Made by a program: the position numbers and the translations under genes
In this document: in pieces, positions 9,263 through 21,374 of the stretch
How the letters are laid out: each line of letters opens with the position of its first letter
Numbering within the stretch: the stretch's first letter is position 1
Source of the DNA: Sternotherus odoratus
Taxonomy: Eukaryota > Chordata > Testudines > Kinosternidae
Assembly (NCBI GenBank): GCA_032164245.1
Contig: JAVMKO010000006.1
Coordinates: 6,091,001-6,155,000, forward strand
DNA length: 64,000 nt
Reading direction: 5' to 3'
Notes under the pieces: model-generated
The model's database searches: none
Told to the model about the DNA's origin: nothing
Seen by the model: only the letters and a program-made list of their open reading frames with translations

Positions 9263-11802
9263 TTCCATATACTTGAGGGTTTCTTGAGAAACAAAAAGGG
9301 GGTGGAATGTACCAGACCCTTCTGCTTGAAGAGAGCCGGGACTCGTATCGCTGTAGTGTTTGCTCATCACTTTCAGAGAAGGCTACCTTTAAAAAAAGTC
9401 TCTGTGGCATCAGGTATTCAAAGCTGAAACTTGATATTGCAAATGGCGAAACCCAATACCATATGTCTGTGGATTGGTGCTAAGAAATAGTTTTGTATGG
9501 CTTTCCGAATGACTCCTCCTGTGGTTGAGTTGTACAAAATGCAAAACCAGTGTATTTGCAATATTAGAGAATATTAGCAAGGAAAATGCACTAACCTGTT
9601 TGCCTGCTGGAGCATCTGAAAAGATTTCTCATTGTAAATCTTTCCAGTTTCACTCTGATGACATGCTGGAAAAAATTCCTCAAGTTCTGGGATCTTTGCC
9701 CAGTTTTTGTGGTAAAAAAGTACTATAGACTGTTTCCATTTCACTGTTCTGTTAGGTAGGTCTGACACTGAGTGCAGCAAAAAAAAATTTAACACCAAAT
9801 ATTGCAAACTAAGGGTATCCTCTAATAAAAAGTAAGGAGATGAGACTAATTTGGGACATATTGGAATCTTCAAAACTGAACAGGCTTGTTAATGCCAGTC
9901 ATGCATTGGCCTGGTATTCAGCCTTGCCCTGTTACGAAACTTGAGTCTTCCCTTCTAATGTGGACCATTTTTATTCTGTTCCATATTACTCCTTCCCTCG
10001 CTTTTTAATCAACTTTCATCCTTTGTGCAGTCGGTAAATCTTATCTATCCCAGGCTGGAGGAAAAACTACAAATACGACTTTTACACTTCTTCAAATCAA
10101 ATTTTTTTTCTTGGTTGCTTTTCTCCTTCTGAACTCTTGAGTGGAAAGGTGATTTTATACTCTTACATTCAAATAAAAAAAAATCATTTTTTTGTTTGAA
10201 TGTACCCTAGATGACTAAAGTACATGAGCATGTGTTGTAGGTGAAACAGGATGCCTGATCTTCCACGCTCAAACAAAAATAGCACACACTCTCCTGTTAA
10301 ACATTTAGTGTGAAAAACCTCTGTTAAAATAGTTACTCTTGCCAAGTCCTAAGTTGAGACACTTCCAGAGTTTTGTGTTCCGAGCATCTCATTTTCTGCT
10401 GCATTATGCAGAGCCCATCCAGCACTGTGTCCCAGCCTAGCGGCACAAGGTTTCTTTTCAAATACCACAGGCCTTGTGGTTGCTTGCCTCCCGGGGCTGC
10501 TATAATGAAGCTAATGTATTTATTTTCACTTCTGATTCCCATACGAATGGTCAGCACTGATCTCTTTCCATGGTAATATGTACACTCCATTCCCTGTGCT
10601 CTGATCCAGTAAAGCGTTTGCCTGCTTCATATAAGTTTAAGGAGCTGTTTGTTTCTTTAGTGATGTCTCCTGGAAATATAACCTTTAATAAAACCTAAAA
10701 GGTAACATGCTATAAAAAAAACCCTCTTTGAAATAGTCCTAAGCATTTTCTGTGACTTCTTAAAAACATTTGTGGCTTTCAGTTAAGACAGTGGTGCTCC
10801 ACATCAATCTGCTGAAATGAATAATCTTGACTACAGTGTCTTCTGACTGCAGTCACCCCACTGTAGTGAAAGCTGAGAACAGCAAAGGCCAGTATCTGTA
10901 ATTATTCAACCACAACATGAAGGTCCCTCGTGCATTGTGAAATGTGTATGAAATCTCTCTCGCGCATTACACAGAAATCGCTTGCATTGTCAGTTGCATT
11001 GTTTCTCTTTAACAGGCATAGAAGGCTCTTAAATGCTGCAAAGATGCACCAGTTCTGAACATCTCAATTAAATATGTAATTTATCTACTCTGAAAACTGA
11101 TTTCAAATGGCATCTGGCAGTTCTCTGTCTGTCTCAATGACTCCAGCTCAAACTGGCTGAGTTTACAAATGAAGTTCTCTGCCTAAGTGCCAGTTCCAAC
11201 AAAATCTGTCATGATTCAACCACATCTTATTATGAGCATGGTTGTATGCCTAGCGTATACTTAAAGTGTCACCTTTAATTTGTTTTTAAATTGACTAATT
11301 TACAAAAAGTCCCGTTTCTTAGAGTGCCATTTTAAATGCGATGCCCTGAAATTTATATAATATCCTTAGCCTTCTAATGGTTTTTCTGTTCATATACATA
11401 CAAAATATAGGGTATGTGTTAATACTGGAATTGTGCATTAGAGAGCCAAAGAAAATGAAGATTTGTGTTGCTAACATCTGAAGTGGTGTTTGCAAGTGAG
11501 AGGTTGCTGTATATAATAGGTGCAACATTTTCAAACAAATGTGACTCAGTTCTTGCCGGTCCTCCTCTTAGCGAATTTGCGGTGCTGGCAGATGGATTAA
11601 ACATCTTTGTCTTTGCAAACAGTACATTTGGTCTGGAATCACTGAGAGGCTCCACTAATGGAAATACTGGTGTCCTTTTTAATTTTTCACTGCAGAATGG
11701 CACTTTGAAACCAGAAATGTGTTAACAATATTACTAATCGCTTCTACCAGAGACCAACAGAGAACAAGTAGCTATTCATGAATGTCCAAGGGATGTGGAG
11801 TA

Positions 11803-11948
11803 CAGTGGAACCCCGCAATACCGCGCCCCGCTATAGTGCGAATCCGCTTATAACGCGGGGCGTGTGGGGCTCTGGATGGTGGCGGCGCATTTACCGCAAT
11901 CGGTAATTTTTTGGATCCCGATTGTCGTGGTATTGCGGGGTCCGACTG
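11803..11948. mobile_element. TA-flanked MITE with 20-bp inverted ends (in 3' UTR)
   Basis: CAGTGGAACCCCGCAATACC at the left and, reverse complemented, CAGTCGGACCCCGCAATAC at the right. TA lies on both sides (11801-11802 and 11949-11950). The element is 146 bp and GC-rich inside an AT-rich UTR. The TA target suggests mariner/pogo. Confidence 0.85.
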
Positions 11949-12849
11949 TAGTTACATAAAAACAAACTTTCTCAGCATTCACAAATATTGCTGTTGATTT
12001 AATACATTGCAAGTCATAAGGGAGGGACACCTTAAGTGTCTTAAGTTGTCTTAAGAACATTTCTTGGCAATAAATAACACAAAATATGCATTTGTATGTC
12101 AGTCAGATCTTTAATCAACCTGCATACTGTGATTGGAAAAACATGAGTCAACTCGCCAGATATATTCTTCTGTCAAACAAATCCTCCAGGGAAATTCTCA
12201 GATGTGCTATAAAGTGTGTCCTAGTACTTCCTATTAGTCTTTTTTGTTTATCTTTGGTGCTGTTGGTTTGATTTATCCTAAGCAAAAATATTTTCCTTTC
12301 TGTGTTGGCACTTGTGCTGTTATCTTAGTGAAAGTGTAACTTTGACGGTGTAAATCAATCTGTTTTGGTCAGCATTTTAGTTGAATCGTGTTCTTACATT
12401 TATAACATCAAAATTAGTGTAGTGTGTGAAATGAAGTGTGTATCCCATATAATACACTTAGGATGTTTTTGTGGGAATTGCCTTAAATGCTATAGAGTCT
12501 AGATCACTGTCTGTTGCCAGTAAAAATAAAGCAATAACGTATGATGTACTAGGGAGAAGCAGCACTTTATGTGATAAGTGGTACATTTCATTCAGCAGTG
12601 AAACTTGCACTTAATTTTGGAGCGGATCTGAGAGAAGGCAGATGGCGCTGCATGTTCTCAATATGGAAAAGTGCTTAGTCCAGATTTGAAATAATACAGT
12701 TTAACATAGCCTTCTGTATGTCTAAATGTAGCTGCTCCTTACAGATGCAGATGTTAGTTTTAAACAACTGAATTTGTATAATATATAAAACCTATTCTTG
12801 ATGGTTTTTTTGCCAAGTTACAGCTTTGGCTCATTACAGACATTGTTTC

Positions 12850-13102
12850 TCGTCTCTCCATGTTCACACACCCCATTCAAATGCTAGAAGAATAATCCAC
12901 ACTCCCTGATCGGAGATAACAAGCTGGCTCAGCTTAATTGGACTAACCTTTTCACCTCCCACCTGGCTCTTACCTACTTTTCTATAACTGCCTGTTTGTG
13001 AACACTTCCACTGCCTGCATCTGACGAAGTGGGTATTAGCCCACGAAAGCTCATGCTTCAAAACTTTATAGTTAGTCTTTAAGGTGCCACAGGACTTTGT
13101 TA
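12850..13102 (+). repeat. hammerhead-like dispersed repeat, copy C (3' UTR, sense)
   Basis: The best core in the window: CTGACGA at 13021-13027, then GTGGGT-ATTA-GCCCAC (6-bp stem II with one G-U pair), GAAA at 13045-13048, and GC-TCAT-GC as a short stem III. The shared tail with GGTGCCACAGGAC follows. About 165 bp of upstream element sequence is also present. It runs in the same direction as TMX1. Confidence 0.75.
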
Positions 13103-13835
13103 ACTCCAATGTTTCTTAAGGGGATCACGCTCTAGTCTCTTGCCAGGATAACACTTGCCTAACTTGTCTTTGATTTTCCTACTTTTCCTAATACATTCCT
13201 GCCCCACAGGCAAATGATTGAACTAGTTCAATCGAGCCTCTCCGACATAAGGGTCATTTATTCTGAGTTGTGTGAATCCTGACTTAGTGTTGCAGAGCCT
13301 GCATTTGTGCTTATTGTTTGTGCAAATGCTGTGTTTAGTGATCATAGGCTAGCCTCATGCTTTTGCTCACATTTGTAAATCTTACTTTCATGCTTTTACA
13401 ATGCAACGGTTTGTCCTGTGAACATTTCTTCTTTTCTTCCTTTCATCTGTACCGAATTACTATATTCCCAAAATTGTTTATCAAGGCGTACTAGCCTCAG
13501 ATTGCAGTGTAACAAAGGTCTGTTAATAAGAACCTGTCCTTTATATCTGTTTGTGTTCATAATGCTTGAATATCAATTTTATAAAAGCCAGACTTCCCTT
13601 TTCATTCTATTTGGGATTGAAATAGCACCCCCTAGACCAGGGTGATGGTATATATCATTTTTAAAGTTTTGTCAGAGGTTCTCCGAATACTCTTATTGAA
13701 ACAGTCACTATACATGTTAGATTCCTGTTTTCTTGTGAATTTTGAACACATTTTGGGTTAGCTCCATTTTCCAGTGTCAAAGCAAGGCTACGCAGCCATT
13801 GTCAATGCAAAATAACACATTGTAACAATACAATT

Positions 13836-13841
13836 AATAAA
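13836..13841 (+). promoter_or_regulatory. TMX1: candidate distal poly(A) signal of TMX1
   Basis: AATAAA in CAATTAATAAAATCG, with a TTCTCATTGTGTCTGTC stretch 5-25 bases downstream. It is the best signal/downstream-element pair before the repeat-rich DNA begins at about 13.95 kb. Confidence 0.5.
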
Positions 13842-13950
13842 ATCGTTCTCATTGTGTCTGTCTTTTTAAAAGAATGTGGAATGACGTCTTAAACTAAAGC
13901 GGCAGTGAACATCTTGTGGGTTGTTAAAATCCAAAATACCTTCTTGTTAA

Positions 13951-14369
13951 GGCTAGGGTCTGGTCGAGGGTATTTTTAGTACAAATCACCGACAGCTCAG
14001 GGGCAGTAAACACAAATTCACAGCCTGTGACCCTCCATGATTTGTACTAACAATTTCCTTGACTGAATCTTACCTGCGGGGGGAGGGTGGCACCAGCTGC
14101 CAGGGCCCACCAAGTGCGGCTGCTCCCTCCCTCCCCTCCCCCCCCCGGGACTCCTGCTCAGGGCAGTCTTGGTCTGGTGCCAAGCAGCAGCTCGGGTAGC
14201 TGGCCCTAGGGCCCCTCCACCAGAAGCGGGTGTGGCTGTCTCCGGGGCCAGCTGCTTGGGTAGCCGGCGGGTCAGCCACACTGGCTGCTGCAGAAGTGCT
14301 AGAGGTTGGGGAAGGTCACAGAATCCCATGAGTTTGGCAACCTTCATGACCGATCCTGAGCCCTCCTTG
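13951..14369. mobile_element. probable DNA transposon remnant
   Basis: Subterminal repeats facing each other (a GTCTGGTCGAGGG-like start; TTCATGACCGATCCTGAGCCC near the end) surround a GC-rich centre. TAA occurs directly outside both ends (13948-13950, 14370-14372), which could be a Harbinger-type target duplication. Ends are diverged. Confidence 0.45.
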
Positions 14370-14519
14370 TAACGCGACCTGGTTATTTAGCTAGGTAGAT
14401 GCCTCCCAGTGTGCATGGGAAGTTACACTCATTATCTAAGCCCTTTTGGGAGTATCGGACTGAGTAGATCTCAGTATAGAAAAACGCAGGTTGGAGGCAA
14501 CAGCTGGAAAGCTTGAAGT

Positions 14520-14814
14520 TTGGCCTCCTGGTTTGACTTCAGTGGTGGCAGATGACGCAACAAGGAGTAATGGGCTCAACTTGCAGAGAGGGAGGTCTAG
14601 GTTGGATATTAGGAAACAGTATTTCCCTAGGAGGGTGGTGACGCACTGGAATGGGTCCCTAGGGAGGGGGTGGAATCTCCTTCCTTAGAGGTTTTTAAGG
14701 TCAGGCTTGACAAAGCCCTGGCTGGGATGATTTAGTTGGGGTTGGTCCTGCTTTGAGCAGAGGGCTGGACTAGATGACCTCCTGAGGTCCCTTCCAACCC
14801 TGTGATTCTATGAC
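14520..14814 (+). mobile_element. CR1 LINE, 3' end
   Basis: Contains the CR1 3' hallmarks GTGGCAGATGACGCAACAAG, GGTTGGATATTAGG, GGCTGGACTAGATGACCTCC, and a GATTCTATGA terminus. 5' truncated, with no target duplication, as usual for CR1. Confidence 0.92.
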
Positions 14815-14960
14815 TTTTCTACTAGGGCCTAAAACAATATGCTGTGAAACTTCACAACAAATGGAATTTTTAGGAGTTGTCTTAGTGGTTGTCTACATGC
14901 CAGCTACTTTCAGGCAGTGTCATGTGCACACCAGCAAGTGGGTGTGTCTGGAAATACTAA

Positions 14961-15200
14961 GGGCTTGTCCTCACTGGGGTGGGGGAGGGGGGGGAGAGAT
15001 TAACGGTAGATATGCAATTTCAGCTCCGTGAATCACATAGCTGAAGTTTGCGTATCTGCCGCCAACTTACCGCCTGTCCCCACGGCGGTGGCACGCTCCC
15101 CCTTCGACTCCAGCTTGCGCCTCCCGGCAAGCTGGAGTTCCGGAGTCGACGGGGGAGCCACGGGCGATCGATCCCAGAGCAGCCTTGTGAAGTCAAGCCC
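14961..15200. mobile_element. PIF/Harbinger-like MITE, copy 1
   Basis: A 240-bp element with ends GGGCTTGTCCTCACT and, reverse complemented, GGGCTTGACTTCACA. TAA lies on both sides (14958-14960, 15201-15203). The interior has CGACTCCAGCTTGCGCCTC and an inverted GCTGGAGTTCCGGAGTCGAC. Same family as 29447-29719 and 55350-55760. The 3-bp TAA duplication supports Harbinger. Confidence 0.85.
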
Positions 15201-15227
15201 TAAGTCTAGAGAGAGAGAAGGAGATAG

Positions 15228-15283
15228 GAGCACAGGGTTGGAAGGGACCTCAGGAGGTCATCTAGTCCAACCCGGGCTGGGAG
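15228..15283 (-). mobile_element. CR1 LINE tail fragment
   Basis: GGGTTGGAAGGGACCTCAGG followed by AGGTCATCTAGTCCAACCC, the antisense CR1 3' end. Only about 55 bp remain, directly after the Harbinger-like MITE. Confidence 0.85.
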
Positions 15284-17989
15284 TCGGGTACTTTTCACTG
15301 GCGCCTGTTGTGTGCCCCAAGGGTCCGTGTGTAAGTCCTGCCTTGTTTGGTGAAATAGGTCAGGCTGGATGTAAGCTGCAGTCTCGTTTCTTTCCCCTGC
15401 AGGCAAGCTGGTTTTCATTTAGCGTCCCTGTTTTAAAACTTTGTGCAACGATTGAGGGTATTCCCGCTTCTTTAGTGGGTGCGAGGTAGGCTTGGTTAGT
15501 TCCATTGGTCGAACACAAATGACAGGTTTGTGCAACTGTGAAGAAGAAATGACCTGTCATTGAAAAGTAGACAGGTAGCTAGTGTTCATTTGGATTTTAA
15601 CGTCTCTTTCTCCCCCTCCCCCCCCCAAAAAGCTGTAGTTGGCATGTGCCTTAGCGAGCAGGAAGCTTTCTAAATGCAATTACAGGTTCATTAAATATCA
15701 CCTTGAATCCCAGCTCTTTGTACAGACATTTAGCAACAATGTGAGCAGTGCTGTTCTGCTGTGAAATGGAGAGTAACTCATGCTGAACGTAGGAAAGCGA
15801 CCGATACTTTCCTTCAGTCTGCGTAAATGGAGTGAATATTCCACAAATGAAGATTTGACTCTTGCTTCTACTGTAGCTTTCCCTAAAATTCAGACTTGTT
15901 CAAAGCTGGCACATAGACAAGGGGCCAGTGCTTAGAATCACCTCCCCTCTAGAAAGCAGCTTTTAGTTGCTAAACCCTTGTCTCCATGGTGGCTCCAGCC
16001 AGTTTGAAAACTGATGTGAATCTTTGGGACGATTTCCCCAGTTTCGACTCAACCTTCAGGTATTTTTGTTGATAAGCAAAAAGTCAAATGCATAAATTAT
16101 TCACTTTTGAGGATTAGTAGCAGGAAAAGAGAGTTTGAAACACCGCTTAAAATAACCTCTGTAGATGGGGTGATAAATATAGCAATAAGCCACAAATGTA
16201 TAGCACCAGCAGGTGGCCTTTGTGTGCTCAAAAAAGAGCCTCAGGCAGAACTTTTGGTGCAGTTTGTTCCTTATTAGACTGAACAACTTCATTTTACGTC
16301 GGTGTGTTTTACATGTTTTTAAAAGAGCACTATTTTGGGAGTGAAGGCTAGGTAGTCCTCCCCTGTTAAAAAATAGTCCTTTAAGAACAACAGCCAAACA
16401 GAGAACAAAATTATAGCACCTTTTTTCTTGCCTCTTGTATACGATTTTTCCCTCACTTTTTTTTTGTCTTTTAAAGTTCCTTGTATGACTAGTTCTTTCT
16501 CCCTCCATGAAATAAATTCATGATCTTGTCCTTTTCAGCAGCTGCTCCCGGTGCAATACTAACTTTATTCCTAAAGCGGGAAGTATCTGTTTTTATGAGA
16601 GTTCAACATGGCCAGAGGGCCACGCACTGCTGTTTAATAGGCATCTGGACATATTGTGGGGGAGGGAAATGCATTATTCTGATTACGCAACGGATTTAAG
16701 CATATGCTTAATTTCAAGCATGTGCTTGACTTGAATGGGACTAGTCACCTGCTTAAGTGCTTTGCTGGAATGGAGACCTAGAAGGGGCCTGATGTGGTTG
16801 GGGATGGGGCCTGGGCTGGGCTGGGCTGGGCTGCCTGAGGAAGCTGTAGTATCCCTTTGATGGGAAACCATAGGTAAGTCAGTGGTTGTTGCAGATGGGC
16901 AGGTTTAATTACACCGTGAATTTGGAGATAGAGATTCATGGTGCTCAATTTGCTTGTTGGCAAGGGAGACCATTTGAAGGACAGCAGCTCCTTGCTAGAA
17001 AGAGGCAGCTGTCCCGGGAGGGTTGCGGAAGAGGAGTTTACAGGTTTAGCAGCTGATCCTATGACAACTATTGAAATGGTCCAGTACAGAGAGGGAAGAT
17101 TTAGACAGAAGGTGTCTCAGTCGCTGTCAGTGGGCTTTGGATCAGGAGCCCGGGGAGGCGCTGAGAGCCTCGGGGTGGGTTTGTGACCAGGTGTGACATC
17201 AGGAAGGCCCAACCAGAATGTGGCGGTGGACAATGGCTTTCATTTGCCAGCCTCTCCCAAATCTGAGCGTCGTGCCACTTGGTCATTTGTCAAGTTAGAT
17301 TGAGCCAAAAGCGTTTAGCGGCCCGAGCTCCCCTGGGTTAGCCCTTTTGTGGGGCTAATCCAGCCCATGCAGCCATGGATGTGTCTAAAGACTGATGGAC
17401 CTTTTTGCTTCTATGCATGGTCCTTCCAAGTCAGGATTGAGGGGACTGTCTACCTGGTGACTGTCTGCTCTATGAATAAATGTCTTCAGTCACCAGAACC
17501 ATCAAGCCTGTGCACGTGACCCAACCCGACCATGTCCATGGCAGGGGATCCACGCCAAGGTGGAGAGGACCTCTTTGCTGAGCCCCTGCTGAAGAACCCC
17601 GGTCTTCCTGCGCAGGCGGTGGGGGTGTCTTTGGTGTGTTAGAGGCTGGCCCTGGCTGATATCACTCAGGATAAGAGACCTCTGGACTACGGTGGGTAAT
17701 ACTGGGTCACCCATAGGGTGCACACCCTTTGTGTCCCCTGCCATGTGCTCGAAGACATGAAGGCTGCCCAGCCTCTCTTGTGTCTTGAGCAGGTCCAGCG
17801 AAAAGGGTGTTCTCCACCTTCCCGTAGCCACTGGCCCTTCAGAACTCAACGTGAGGCTCCTCCCCCACGCACCACCCTGCTGGCTACCCCCAGCATATCA
17901 CCCAGGGAGGCTGAATGGCATCCAGCTAGCCTGCTTCCGAGCCACACCCTAGGAACATCTCGACGTGTCGTCTTTCCAGGGCATGTACT
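15284..17989. other. intergenic DNA, no gene seen
   Basis: Holds a short (GGGCT)n tract at about 16810-16832. The part from about 17400 onward may be the upstream portion of the LINE remnant that follows, but no long frame is kept. The 135-codon minus frame at 16101-16508 has no domain. Confidence 0.5.
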
Positions 17990-18600
17990 TCCTTGCTCTC
18001 ATGTCCCACCCTGATACTAAATGGCAGGACGGCCTTCCACCTAACAAGGGTGAGCCTTCATGCAGCGCTGGTTCTGTTGTCTGCTGTGGTCATCAGCTGG
18101 TGGGTCTTGCACAGGGCTGTTAGCGTGGGCACGTGGCAGGTACCGTTCACAGAAATCTCTGACGCCTGCCCCGGCTGTGGTGAGAGGGAGACCCTGGCCT
18201 ATCTGCAGAGTGCCACGTTGCAGCTGCTCTTTCAGCTCCTCCAGGCTGAATGAGGTTCTGGCTATGGTATCCCCTGCAACTGTTCCTGTCTACATGTCCC
18301 ATCTGCGGCTCCTTGTCAGTCTCTTCCTAGCACTGGCCATTCATCAGTCGTGGAGGAGGAAGCTGGATGGGGAAGTTCTCCGGGAGTGTGGGGCCTTTTT
18401 CCATTCCCTGGCCATTTTATGCAGCCGGGCCAAGATCCTCCAGGCACAGTGTGCTGACTCCTTCACGGAGCATTAGGGGTCTGGAGTTCTCTACTCGGTC
18501 TCCGCAGCCGGTGCCTTGTTTCACACTGCGCACGACCTCTTAGAATTCTGTGCATGTGAATCGTACATCATCGTAAGGCGCACCCTTAAAACAATGTCCG
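17990..18600 (+). pseudogene. LINE ORF2 C-terminal remnant (zf-RVT-like)
   Basis: Translation shows SDACPGCGERETLAYLQ near 18160-18205, the CxxC...ETLxH pattern of the zinc-binding domain after LINE reverse transcriptases. After a frame change comes LVSLFLALAIHQSWRRKLDG and ECGAFFHSLAILCSRAK, matching the conserved end of a LINE ORF2 common in turtles. The usual His after ETLA is Tyr here. At least one frameshift and stops make it dead. Assignment to the Tx1/L1 side is tentative. Confidence 0.65.
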
Positions 18601-20762
18601 CTTCTAAAAGATTTGTGAGCACCTGGGGGAAATAAACGGATTCAATATTTTAGTGGGATTTGGGGTTTTTTTGGGAAGCTTCATTTTGAAAGGTGGAATG
18701 TGACCTCTAAATCAGAGAGTTTTAAAAAATGCAGAATGAATCCTTTTCATTAGTAAATCCTTAGTCTGGAATTATATTTGTGTTGGTAGTTGGGACCATA
18801 CTTGGCTTCTGCTTCTTCAAGATCTAATCACATGATAGTCTGGGGGCTCTTATGCATGTCACACTCAACATAGTCCTCAAAGCCCCCTGATCCTGCCATG
18901 TATTCTAGTTCCTGAGAGAGGTGATCTCTCTATACTCCTATAATTTTGCATCTTTGGAGGGAGGGGTTTTGCAAGTAAATGAGTGCTTGAATACTAGAGT
19001 GACTGATGCCATATAAATACTTGAGATATAGGCAAATGAAGGGAGGAGATACCCCAATACTCCATCCCTTCTGCAAGTGTCATCCTGTATCCCTGTAATT
19101 TTAGTCACAGGCAAATTTAAATGCTGTGTCTGCAAATGCAGACGTTGTCTTCTGTGCGAGGTATGGTGTTATTTACCCTTCACATGCGGTGGGATTGCTG
19201 TGGTCACCACAGCTACATGCGGGAGGGAGCTTTTACACGATTAACGTCATCGCGCTGGGTTTGGTCTGGTGCAGCGGCACTGAAAACCTGCTATTAACAC
19301 TGATGCCATAAATCATTTCCAGCTGACTCCTCTGAGGAGCCAAGAGCGTGTTCACTGGCTGAGCACACTGTCTGTATCTGAACAGCGTTTTCAGCAAGCC
19401 TCAAAAAACAAGAAACTAGAAGATGGGAATTATGTCGGGGAAGTGAATTAGACAGGAGAGCAGAATAGCTGTGATTGCAGTTTTGAAAGTTGCTTGTTTG
19501 AGATCTATCTTATCTGCTTGTCTTCCTGGTGGTGGTAGTGGTGGTACCGTTAGGGACAGCAAATGGTTCTCGAGTGAACCATTTGCTGACTAGTGACGTA
19601 TTCAGCTGTGATTCTGTAGAAACTGTTAGCGTTGGGCTCTTGCATATGGAATCTGCTTCAGTCCTTTGATTCCTACATGTAGATGCAAAACTTTTCCCTT
19701 TGGCCCTCATTGTAAATTTCCCAGTTGTTTTCTACACCGCAGAGCTGATCTGTCAGACAAACAAGAGTAAAACATTTCCCTTTTCTTTTCCTAGTCCGTG
19801 TAGCTGTGGTTTTTTTCCCACTTGGCAACGTTTTGGACTAGAAATGCCATGTGTTTTTACGCTGGACCATTTGCTTAACAGCTTGAGTTAAGAGTACCTT
19901 CAGCTATGCACAGGGTATCCACAAAAGAGCTTTTGTGTGAGCACACTGATGTCTGTTCTATACCCTGCTGATCCAGGTGTGGAAACATAAATAATACAGA
20001 TGATGTGGTACGCTGGGGTTAGGTTAGGGAAGTTTGAATAAACAGTGGTGGGGGTGATGATTGTGAGTTCACTAGAAGACCCCGTGCAGGTGAACGTGCT
20101 AGGAGAATGTGCGAACAGCCGAAGGAAAATCTTTGAAAGAAACATTTATTCAGGCAGGTAGCAAATATCTCTTGTTCCGAGTGAACAATTTGTTTACAGT
20201 ATATATTATAGTTCCATTTTATTGATGTCTTTTTTAAAAAAAAAGGTTTGGTGTATGAAGGTAAAATGGATTATGGCCAAAGGAACTTATTGGGTGCCTC
20301 CGTTTCTGGGGGTCCCAATTTGGGACGTTTTCAAGGGGCCTGATTTTCAGGAAATGCTGGGTAGGCCCCCTTCCCATTTCTTAGGTTGGAACATCCAACC
20401 CGAAGCCACTAGTCACTTTTGAAAATCTCAGTCCCCACATTTTCAGTGTACCTGTAAGATCCAGAGGCACCTAACCCAGGATTCTAGTGCAATATTGTTC
20501 TGTATTGATAGAATCACAGGTTAGGATGTGGTTGTTTGATGCAGAATTATACTTGAAAATCTACTGGTGGTGTTTCTCCGATGTACCCGAGTAGTATTCT
20601 TCTTAAGATAGTGCGGGATGATTTTAATGCAAGGGCATTATTGTTTGTTTGCTTTTGTTACGTGCATGTTACAATAACTAATTGGCTAAGACCCAGTGCC
20701 CCTCACACTGGTTTTAGAACTGGCTACTCCAAGCTGAGACCTGCTCCACTTCTTGTATACTT
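18601..20762. other. intergenic DNA with old repeat traces
   Basis: No exon-like frame. At 20280-20435 there is a diverged repeat ending in a TTTTGAAAATCTCAGTCC-like phrase, also seen near 34735. A (GGT)n-like tract lies at 19531-19547. Confidence 0.45.
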
Positions 20763-20786
20763 CAACAACAACAACAACAACAACAG
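20763..20786 (+). repeat. (CAA)n microsatellite
   Basis: Seven CAA units plus CAG, uninterrupted. Confidence 0.95.
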
Positions 20787-20929
20787 AAACACAACACCTT
20801 GGTCCGAATCTCACATCATGCTGCTGTAACATCTAGAAACCAATGGAGAAATGTTACATAGCCACAAGGAAAACAAGCAGAGAAGGAAGCAAAGGAAGTA
20901 ATCATGAATAGCAAGCCTTGATACAACCT

Positions 20930-21374
20930 GTGTTCCGTTCTGGGTTACTTTGGTGGGACGGAAGCTCTAAGAAAATAACCTTCATAATTAAGGAACTGAA
21001 AGGATTGACTTAAAGGTTTGAAAGAACTCAATATTGATATCTTGGTTCCTCTAAGGGAGGATATAATAATTTTACAAAGATGTGAAGGGTATGAACCCCA
21101 AGGAAGAGGAGTTATTCCAAGTGGAAACTAGGAGTGTAACCAGATTTCTTAATTTCAGCATAAGGAAAATTTGTGTTGAGTATCAGGAAGAACTTCCTGA
21201 GCATGAGAACTATAACGCTGTGGAATAATCTCCCAAGGGGAGTGGTGAACTGTCCATCCCAGGAAATATTTAAAATTGGACTGGAGAAAGTAAGGTTACT
21301 CTATAGGAAATGACTTTACCCCAGCAGGGGACAGGTTAGATAGCAAAGCGGGTATTTTTCTCTAAATTCTATGA
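20930..21374 (+). mobile_element. CR1 LINE, older 3' fragment
   Basis: Diverged CR1: a GTTCCGTTCTGGGTTACTT-like region, AGGAAGAACTTCCTGAGCAT, GGAATAATCTCCCAAGGGGA, and a terminal AAATTCTATGATT. Divergence is clearly higher than in the copy at 14520. Confidence 0.8.

Larger units (their letters stand above)
9263..13860 (+). other. TMX1: probable 3' UTR of TMX1
   Basis: AT-rich non-coding sequence follows the stop codon. AATAAA signals lie at 10172, 10687, 12069, 12525 and 13836. The last is followed by a GT/T-rich stretch, a good downstream element. A long 3' UTR with alternative ends is plausible. A 146-bp MITE and a hammerhead-like repeat sit inside. The true end needs transcript data. Confidence 0.55.
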
